From Varanus komodoensis (Eukaryota > Chordata > Lepidosauria > Squamata > Varanidae): a stretch of DNA of 64,000 bases. The stretch covers positions 89,460,748 to 89,524,747 of the forward strand of contig NW_025335268.1 of assembly GCF_004798865.1 (NCBI RefSeq), read 5' to 3'. This document shows positions 56,235-64,000 of this stretch, piece after piece (positions within the stretch are counted from its first letter, which is position 1; every line of letters starts with the position of its first letter). A model generated the notes under the pieces. It did no database searches. It worked only from the letters and a program-made list of their open reading frames with translations, and had not been told where the DNA came from. A program made the translations under genes and the position numbers.

Positions 56235-56340
56235 ATATATTTTGGACTTCCAATTTCACTACCCCTGACTGCTGGCTGGGGCTGATAGGATTACAAACCA
56301 AAACATTTGAAGGAATCCAGATGTTGGGGAAGGCTTTCTA
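56235..56340. mobile_element. Fold-back MITE, copy 4
   Basis: Left arm atattttggacttccaatttcactacccctgactg, centre ctggctggggctgatagg, right arm attacaaaccaaaacatttgaaggaatccagatgttggggaaggct. This one carries the aaaacat variant of the arms where copies 1 and 2 have acacat. Confidence 0.65.
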
Positions 56341-59300
56341 AAGGTCTCTGTGTCACTGGGCCAGTAAGAGTCTCTTTGTTGTGGGAAAATGGGTACCTTC
56401 ATTAAGTGTGATGCAAGGATTCCATGTTCTGTGTGTGCGTGTGCAGACATCTAATTCATGTAATTCTTTTGCCTCATAAAAGGGGTTTATGTATGAAAGA
56501 AAGACTATGCACACATACCCGTGACTTTATTACTATATATACCATCATGCCCATAATCTCAATTTTGATTACCCTGCATATTAAAACACTAACTTACCAG
56601 AGACAACAATCTGAAAGTGTTTCCTCAAAAAATAAAGCAATTCACAAATAATAATTCCAATAGCTCTTTGAGAGTGTACTCATTAAACGGATAGAACATA
56701 AAACCAGGAATGACTGCAAACATTGGGCAATATCCAGTGTTGATACAGTGCTAGTGTAAACCAATGCTAGTGCAACATAATTAAAGCTTTCCAGACAAAG
56801 GCAATGCAGAGAGATTTCCTGCCAACATTTGGCTGAAAATTCCCACTTTTTGCCTTTGCCTAACAAACACAGTATCATTAACACTAGTGTGTTGCACTGA
56901 AAGGCTGACTTAGAAGTTGAAATTACCTTGATAAACTGGAGTAGTGGTCCTAAAGCACTCTGATTTGTAGAATCCTCCACATTGTTTCCATACAGAAAAA
57001 ATGCTGGCTATCTTGTGTGTTATTTTGAAATACTGTGAGTGTGGTGTCGGAAAAGGCACCCTGAATTCTGCTTGAAATTTACTTTCAGGCAAAATTTTGA
57101 GTCAAAATAGTCAAGTCAGGGCTGGATGAACCAATAATCAAGTCAACAAACACCTCACAATCCTAAACGTTCTTTGTGAGTATGTTGTGGTACTGTTACA
57201 AGGTCCTCTGACAAAATGTTCCAGTGATTCCTATCCACAATGACTAAACCAATTCATGGCCTGTTTTTGCTGGTTGATTCAGGCCTCCACGAAAAAGTTA
57301 TAGAATTGTCTCTCCTTCTCCAACTAATATTGATGAGTTTGCTGAATTACAGCAGACAGGAGGATAGCTCAGCTGACTGATCTGAACAAGGCAGGGACCC
57401 AAACCTAGGATTGCTCAGAGGCCTTGTAGAGGAGAATGGAGAGGAGAGGAGAGGAGAGGAGAGGAGAGGAGAGATCATGGTGAACATTTCTGTAATATTC
57501 TGCAAAGAGGCATGGCAAGACACAAAAAGGGGAAACCTTAGACATTTTCAGAAAAAGTTTCTACAAAATTTCAGCATAGCCCTAACTCTCTTCAGTCATC
57601 TCTTCCTTTGCCTAAAGCAGTGCAAGCCACATGTGTTCCACAGCCCCCATCATCAATATCTTGCACTCCTGTGTCATTTTGTCCTGAGATGTCATTCCAA
57701 AAGTTTGTGATGTTATTGCCTGGCCTTTGTCTGCACAGAATGTCTTACCTATCACTCCTCCAGCACCCTGGTGTCATGGGCTGTCAAATTTTGATTTCCA
57801 AAACAGTGATGCCTACATGGAGCTGAGGACAGAGCTTGGGCCATATAGGCAAATGGGTGTTCCCCACAGCTTTTCTGTCATGTCATCCTGCCACTCTGTC
57901 ATCATCTATTTTGTTTCTCAAGCTATTCATACCCTGCTTGTGCAGCTGTGGATGAACCTATACGCATACTGCAGTCTCATATGCAGAAGCTTGGGGAAAG
58001 ATACACTGCTGTTTAATTTAAGAAACTGTGCATAAGCTAAACAACTTGAACATGCTCAATAATGAAAATAATAGATATTTTTAAAATTCTGGCCTAAGAA
58101 CCCCAGGCTTTGACAAAACTAGAAAATTTGGGGAAATCTGCAATAAATTCAAATGAGTTTAGATTTTTATGAAGTACATTTACACAAGTCAGACAGATTC
58201 TTTAGACTTGATTACCATTTTGAAAACTTTCTAGAATTTTGTACAAATGTTGCTGTAGCCCCAAAAAGAAAAAAATCCTAGAAAAAGAAAATTAAGTACA
58301 TTTCCCTCCACAAGCTAAAACTTGAAAATGTACTGAGGAGGAGGCAGATTTGTGTATTTAAGCAAGTGCAAATTTGCAGGCAAGTGAAATGAAAGGCACC
58401 TGACAATCCGATCCATTGACGAGAGAGAGAGAGAATTTGGTAAGTAGCCCAATTGTTCTTTCAATTTGGCCAGGCTGATATTGCAATTGTTGCTTTGTCA
58501 TTTTTGAGGCAACACTATGGTAGCATTACCCCACCAACAATGCAAACTTCCAATTTATCTCTTATTGATTCCTGGCATATGCTTCCTTAACCTAATATTT
58601 CTTCAGTTCCTTTTATAGGGCACATGGGGTTCAGTTGCTATGCTGATCTTGAGCATTCTATGGCTTGTTCATTCCTTTAAAGAGCCCTTTTCCTCCATAT
58701 GAATGCCCCGTTCTTCATCCTGAAAGCAGCAGCTCATGGAGAAGGTGCCCAATCATCTTCTCCATAGGCAGCTGCCCTGGTTCTAAGCAAGAAGCGGTAC
58801 TGATTTAATGTCCCTGCCTCAGTCTTGCCAATCCCCTGGGTCTGCCTTATGCAGCATAGCCTTGCCCTGCTCTTTTTCACCCAGCATCTGTCAATTTAGA
58901 TTGGCAGGAAAATATATATGATTAGACGTGTCAGAGAAATCTGCAACAGATCCAGATAAATTCAGATGTCTTGGACTCTAATGTGAAAATTCCACAGCAG
59001 TCTAGCTTTCTCCAACCTTCAAGGATTCTACAGACTGACATATTTTGTTCTTTTTGCTTTTGCAGGAAGTATTTGTACACATTCACACTTGCAATGATGT
59101 GCACTTGTTCTACGGTCGCACTAGCGCTAATGTGCTTTTGTTCAAATGGAACAAAATCCTCACACATCCCCCTCTCCCAACATCTAAATCTCCCAATGCA
59201 TAAACAATGGAATGTAAATGCCTGAGCATTGTTTCCAGGGGTGGGGGTGGTTTCTGACTAGAGCCTAGAGCAGTGAAGCCCAGGCTAATGCAGATACCCA

Positions 59301-60939
59301 TCAATTGTGACCACAATTTTCTGGCTCTGCCAGAATACGTAAGGAGTGATGGAAATACAATGCGCTCATCTCTTCTCCACCCTTAAACTTGCTATTACTC
59401 TAGTACAAGGACAGATAACTGTTAACATTAGTTGTGGGGTTCCCTCCTCCTGCACATGTACACACACAAACACATCCCTCCTTTATTTCTGGCCTTGCAT
59501 GGAAGAAAAACAAAATGTCATCCATTTCTCAAGCTGCAAGTGGGTGTTGTAAAGGTCAAAGTAAATGACTGAGATGACAATATTACCTTTCTGTTATACT
59601 TTCCCGACACCTAAAATGTTTGCTACAAAATCAATGCTGATAGGATGAAAGAAGTGGGACCTACAAGAAAATGTTGCAGCATGTGAAGTACTCTTGGCCA
59701 GGGTTCCAGACAACCAGTCTTTTCTTGGGGTACCCCTTCCCATCACCCTTCCCTTTCATTTCCCAACTTGCTCCCCTTCCAACAGCCAACCAGCATTCCA
59801 TGGCCACTTGTCAATTTCAGTGTTCATTAGGCAGCTGCTGGGGTGCCCCCTTTTTTCAAGTTTTTTAATAAACCTGCAAAACTTGAGGTTTCTCTGAGCT
59901 TAAGCATTCTTTTCGGTTGTGTGTGGCTGGTGCCATTTTGGCTCCATCGGCATGCAGATGACGATGTGCTCAGCAGATATGATAGGCATGAATATTTATA
60001 GTGCTGGATGGGAGGCAATGGCTGACAAATGCCATATCTGGGGCCACCTGTGACTGCACTGCTCTCGTGCTATTTTGTCTCTGCTTATTGGCAATATATT
60101 AACCTCTGGATGAAATGATAGGCCTGAACAACTTCACAGTGGCCTTTCTCCCATCTGCAGTGATTGCTAAGTATTACAGCAGATAATGTTATTTATTCAC
60201 CACATTGCTAATGTCAGCTTACAATGGGCCCCCCATCTGGAAGAGGAAGGGCCCCTCTGCATGAGGCTGGTACGAGTTCATTATAAATCAGTGCTGCTTG
60301 GATAAAGTGTATCCACTGAGACTATCTAAGCAGTGACCTTCATACAAAATGTATCACATCACATTTTCCATGAAAATAATAATAAACACAGTAAGCAGTA
60401 AACAAAACAATCAGAATGTGTCTTGGAAATAAATGAAGAGAGTGGATGATAGATGGTGAGCTATTAAATGTACATTATGGGATTGGATGCATGCAACCAA
60501 GGACAATTTTTTTCTTTCAAATGATGTTTATAAAATCAGTAACAGGAAGATCAGCAACATGAAGGGCTAACACACTAATATGCCACCAGAAACCCTTATT
60601 TGTGACTGATTCACATGTTAATGTGAATTGCTGCTATTGTTACCACAAGTGAAATACTGCAGTAAGGTAGCAGCATGTACTGGGAGTGTCTTGTCTGTGA
60701 GCCCACTGAAAAGAAGGGGAATTGCAAAGAAAGATGCCTGCACTGGAGCTTTTTAATTTCGAGTTGGGGAGTGATGGAGGATGATAGGAATTTATAATGT
60801 AACTATGAATTTGGGCAGAGAAACATTTTCCTCTTTCTCCCATCCTAGAACTTGGGGTCACCCAGTGAAATGGATAGGTTGTAACTTCAGGACAGAGAAA
60901 AGAATGCACTTGCTCATACAATGCTTCACTAATTTATGG
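56341..60939. other. Unassigned stretch with a (GGAGA)n run
   Basis: A ggaga pentamer array at about 57431-57472 and a short (GA)n at 58420-58432. Frames of 99-112 codons (56642-56980 minus, 57411-57710 plus, 57727-58035 plus) have no domain; the first plus frame is opened by the pentamer array. No repeat family is recognised over most of this 4.6 kb. Confidence 0.5.
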
Positions 60940-61112
60940 AAAATTGGAAGCTGCTTTAGTCAAGGTCAGACTGGTGACTCATTCTCACATATTGGCAGCT
61001 GCTCCCTAGAGTTTCAGATAGGATCCTTCCCAGCCCAGCCAGGATATTGCAAGGATTGAAACTGGGATCTTTTGCATGGAAAAGGAAGTGGTCCAACACT
61101 GAACTGTAGCCA
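60940..61112 (-). mobile_element. tRNA-derived SINE, second family, minus strand
   Basis: ggaagctgctttagtcaaggtcagactggtga, then ggcagctgctccctagagtttcagataggatccttcccagcc. It finishes with a tRNA-like head in reverse (aaggattgaaactgggatcttttgcatgg...aacactgaactgtagcca), whose ggattgaa...ggga part is the B-box complement. It matches a squamate SINE that I recall by 'gggattgaacctgggaccttctgcatg...ctaccactgagc'. Confidence 0.75.
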
Positions 61113-61392
61113 GATGTGGTCGCAAGTTTAGGAAACTTGGAATTAGACAGATTTATGGGGGATAAATCAACAGCTACTAGTCATAAAGGTAATTTGGCAC
61201 CTCCAAGACAGAATGCTACTAAATGCTGTTTGCTGAGTGAAACAATAGTGGCCGGCTATTGTCTTAAGTCCTCACTTGCAGGCTTCCCAGAAGAATCTGG
61301 TTGGTCATTGTGAGAAATGATAAATGTCCAGACTACATGTGAGCTGCAGCAGAAGCAAGCTGTAATATGCTATTTGCAGTCTCTTCTGGCTC

Positions 61393-61640
61393 TAATCAGG
61401 GAAGGCATCAGCCAACCTATCCAGAAGGATATCATGGTTGATGGTATCGAAAGCCACTGAGGGTCAACAAGGTCTCATTCCCCCTCTCTTTCTCCTGGCA
61501 AAGATCATTCCACAGGGCATCCAAGGAAGTTTCCATCCCAAAATTGAGCCTGAAGCCTGATTAAAATGGATCTAAGAAGTGCTGGCTGGAGAATTCACCC
61601 ATGGGGGGGCTATTGTTGCAAAGGACTTTGCAATTGATTA
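61393..61640 (-). mobile_element. L2-type LINE ORF2 fragment (RT motif A region)
   Basis: caacctatccagaaggatatcatggttgatggtatcgaaagccactgag matches, almost unbroken, 48718-48766 of the younger L2. gcctgaagcctgattaaaatgga matches the 48865-48890 block (GFRPG...DPFQSG). No 3' UTR is attached. Confidence 0.85.
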
Positions 61641-61862
61641 AGAAGGCTGAAAAACCTTGGTCTGTCACATTTTTGTCTCTGCTGGATGGTGACTGCAGTT
61701 CCTAAGGGGCCACTGTTTTTGCCATTTCATGGTTTTGTATGGCTGAGGAGTTGTTCTTAGAGTCTTCTGGCCAGGATGGTATGAAAAACAGTGTGGAGAG
61801 CTCCAATAAAATAAGGGGATGCTTCTGAATCCAAGTCCTTCTCAAGGTAATGCACCACTGTA

Positions 61863-62112
61863 CGATTATTATTTATTAGATTTATATCCTGCCTTTTTCT
61901 TCCAAAGGACTCAAAGTGACTTACATCACTCTCCTCCTCCTGTTCTCAATCTTATCCCCAAAACAACAACCCTGAGAATTAGATTAGGCTGAGAGGTTTT
62001 AACTGGCTCAAAGTCACCCAGTTGTCTCCATAGAAGACTAGAACCTAGTGGGGACTAGAACCTAGATCACCTGAGCCCCAGTTCCATGCTCTTAACTGCT
62101 ATGCCACACAGA
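61863..62112 (-). mobile_element. Sauria-type SINE, minus strand, complete
   Basis: Tail complement attatttattagatttatatcctgcc, body ctcaaagtgacttacatcactctcctcctcctg...gattaggctgagag...cacccagttgtctcc, and head gatcacctgagccccagttccatgctcttaactgctatgccacac. A local duplication of gactagaacctag is seen at about 62036-62066. Confidence 0.9.
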
Positions 62113-62227
62113 TCATCATGGTGCTAGATGGACTTGTGTTCTGATGCAGTAGGAATTCTCTTATATTCATTGCTAGCGTGTCCCATTTGTTTCGACATGA
62201 TCTGCACCATGAAACTAAGTGAGGCAT

Positions 62228-62260
62228 TGTGTGAGTGTGTGTGTGTGTGTGTGTGTGTAC
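62228..62260. repeat. (GT)n microsatellite
   Basis: Nearly pure gt run with one ga interruption near its start. Confidence 0.95.
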
Positions 62261-62614
62261 ATTTCATACTACCAGCCCTTAGGAGGTCCTAAAGTGCCTA
62301 AACAAATCCAAGGGTAAATAACTGCTGGTGCAACAATGCCCAAGTAATAACTTTAAATCACTTTAAAAAGTCAGACTCTTAACAAATATTGATGAATAAA
62401 ACTCAAGCCAGTTAAGAAAAATGCCACCATTGTCGAACTATCATCTAAAACTGTCTTCACTTGACACCCAAAAGATAACGGAGTCAGCACCCATGCAATC
62501 CCCCTTGAAGGGGGTATTCCAAGGTTTGAGTATCACCACTAAAAGAAAAAAGAAAAGAGGACACCACTTGTCTCTCCCTTGCACATGGGGACTTGAAGAA
62601 GAGCGTCTGTGGAA

Positions 62615-62905
62615 TATCTCAATACCCAGGCAGGTTCATATGGAAGCAAATAGTCCTTGATTTATGGTGGTCCTAAGCCACAGAGGGCTTGAAGGATCAA
62701 GACAAGCAGAAATAGGCCAGAACCCAGTGAAGCAAGATATGTTCTCTTAGGTCTGATCCCAATCAATAACCCAGCTGCAGCATTTTGCAGCAGGGGAAAC
62801 TTCTGAAATGCTTTCAGGGCAGCTGCACAATGCTTTACAGTAATTCAAATGGGATGTATAACTGTGGCCAGGCTATCATTGCCCAGGAGGCATGACAGAT
62901 GCTGC
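62615..62905 (-). mobile_element. L2-type LINE ORF2 3' fragment
   Basis: ggtcctaagccacagagggcttgaaggatcaagacaagcag aligns with aggtcccaagccgtttagggctttataggtcataaccaac at 47.9 kb. cattttgcagcaggggaaacttctgaaatgctttcagggcagctgcacaatgctttacagtaattcaaat aligns with the 48.05-48.12 kb block. This part belongs 3' of the 61.4-kb fragment in the element, yet lies on its 5' side here, so the two are separate insertions. Confidence 0.8.
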
Positions 62906-64000
62906 ACATCCAGTTCTGAGATTTGGCTCCACTCTTCAAGGTTTGCTATAGATAACATTTCTGAAGCCTTTTCCTCAAGTCACAATACACTTGAATTACG
63001 ACATAAGGGTCCATCTGTATTCAGCTGACTTGCCTGTACTTGAAGCTGCTGCCAACCATGGATGAGATGTAGCAGTGAGCATTGCTGTAAGGATTAAGTC
63101 AAAAGGTTGAAATATCAATCGTGGCTATACTCCACCACCCTTCCAAGTGAGAGGCTAGCAATTCAGAAGAAAATTCCGTAATGTTCTGTAGGGGGCCATG
63201 AGGCAGTTCCTGTGTAGGAGAGTGTCACTGCAAGCAACTCAGTGCCATTTTGTATACCTGACTGAAGATCCAACTAACCAACTAACTGGATGCAGGAGGT
63301 TGATTTGACCCTAGATCTGCTGTGATAACAGCAGGGTCTCTCATACAAGGTTTTCTGTCCAACCCCACTCAAAGCTATGAAAGCTTCACAAGCAAGCCTG
63401 CAGTCTGAGATGCACTATGAGAGAGAGAAGTACCTTGGTAAAGACTTTTGGGACTGAGATAAGTCCAAGGGGAGAGTTTGTGCCATTGTAGTAAAAATCC
63501 AGGAAACTCCTGAGAACAAGTTGATTTGGAGTGTGGAGATGAGCTTTGGTAAAACAGCTGTTAAAATTATTCGTAAAGTGTGTTCAACAGGGTGTGTTTT
63601 CTTTTCATTTTTAATGTGAGGGCTTCATTCATGTCTTTAAAAGAGTAACCCTACCCCATTAGTTTCCAAACTTGGACTGAGGCTGTAGCACCTAGCCTAG
63701 GGTAAAAAGATAAGAGAAAAGATGTAGGTGTTAAGCATAGTTTAAAAGTAATATTTTTACCCTGAGGTAAGAAATCTAGATTTCTCACATCCTGAAGTGT
63801 TTCTTCTTGCTCCAAGAAAGTTTCCTTTTTTAAGTCCAGGATTGTCCTGGAACACGCTCACACCCTCTCACTCATACGCCTTCCTCTTGCACACAGTAAA
63901 GACAGATGAGGCACAAGTACCCCTTTGACTCAATGCAGGGAGCTAGAGTTTGAAGTGGGGTTTGAAAAGAGAGCAACTCCCTTGGGAGGCAGTGAAGATG
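62906..64000. other. Unassigned right edge
   Basis: No repeat or exon recognised up to the window end. Confidence 0.5.

Noticed and set aside
57431-57472. CRISPR-like or regulatory array
   Set aside because: A plain ggaga pentamer microsatellite with no spacers.
57600-57670. Fifth fold-back MITE copy (ccacagcccccatcatcaat)
   Set aside because: Only one short word resembles the family; no second arm.

Overview
The window looks like nuclear DNA of a squamate reptile, probably a lizard, although the species cannot be told from the sequence. The evidence is the mix of interspersed repeats. It includes BovB (RTE) LINEs, L2-type LINEs, CR1 LINEs, a squamate-type L1, tRNA-headed 'Sauria' SINEs, a second tRNA-headed SINE family, fold-back DNA elements and a hAT element that closely resembles OposCharlie1. 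There is no bacterial-style gene packing, and no host exon, rRNA, tRNA gene or CRISPR array could be supported. The short open frames are those expected by chance in AT-rich DNA, or they belong to decayed LINEs. The likeliest setting is a gene desert or a very large intron.

Layout: 0-10 kb holds an L2 3' half, a TA-flanked DNA transposon with a GC-rich core, a CR1 3' end, a BovB 3' end split by an L1 insertion, and two L2 3' ends, one carrying a Sauria SINE. 9-17 kb is nearly repeat-poor to the eye. 17-20.5 kb has unassigned Cys/Trp-rich open stretches, a BovB fragment, and an L2 split by the OC1-like hAT, which has a perfect 8-bp target duplication. 20.5-28 kb is mostly unassigned, with two Sauria SINEs and a 100-N gap behind a (TC)n run. 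28.5-29.8 kb is a CR1 nested in an L2. 30-34 kb has an unassigned 131-codon frame, two DNA-element relics and the best-preserved BovB. 34-39 kb is AT-rich and mostly blank. 39-42.4 kb has a plus-strand L2 and an LTR-like fossil carrying a CR1 3' end. 43-50 kb contains the youngest-looking LINE, an L2 with a 292-codon reverse transcriptase frame. 50-64 kb contains scattered SINEs, L2 ends and fold-back elements.

Nothing here forms an operon or pathway. The value of the window is its transposon record. Several nested insertions give a relative order: L1 after BovB, CR1 after L2, OC1-like hAT after L2, SINE after L2, and CR1 after the LTR. Eleven of the thirteen L2 pieces lie on the minus strand, which may hint at a plus-strand host transcript spanning the region. 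I found no sign of a new functional system. Element boundaries are estimates read by eye, and family names rest on recollection of consensus features, not on a search.
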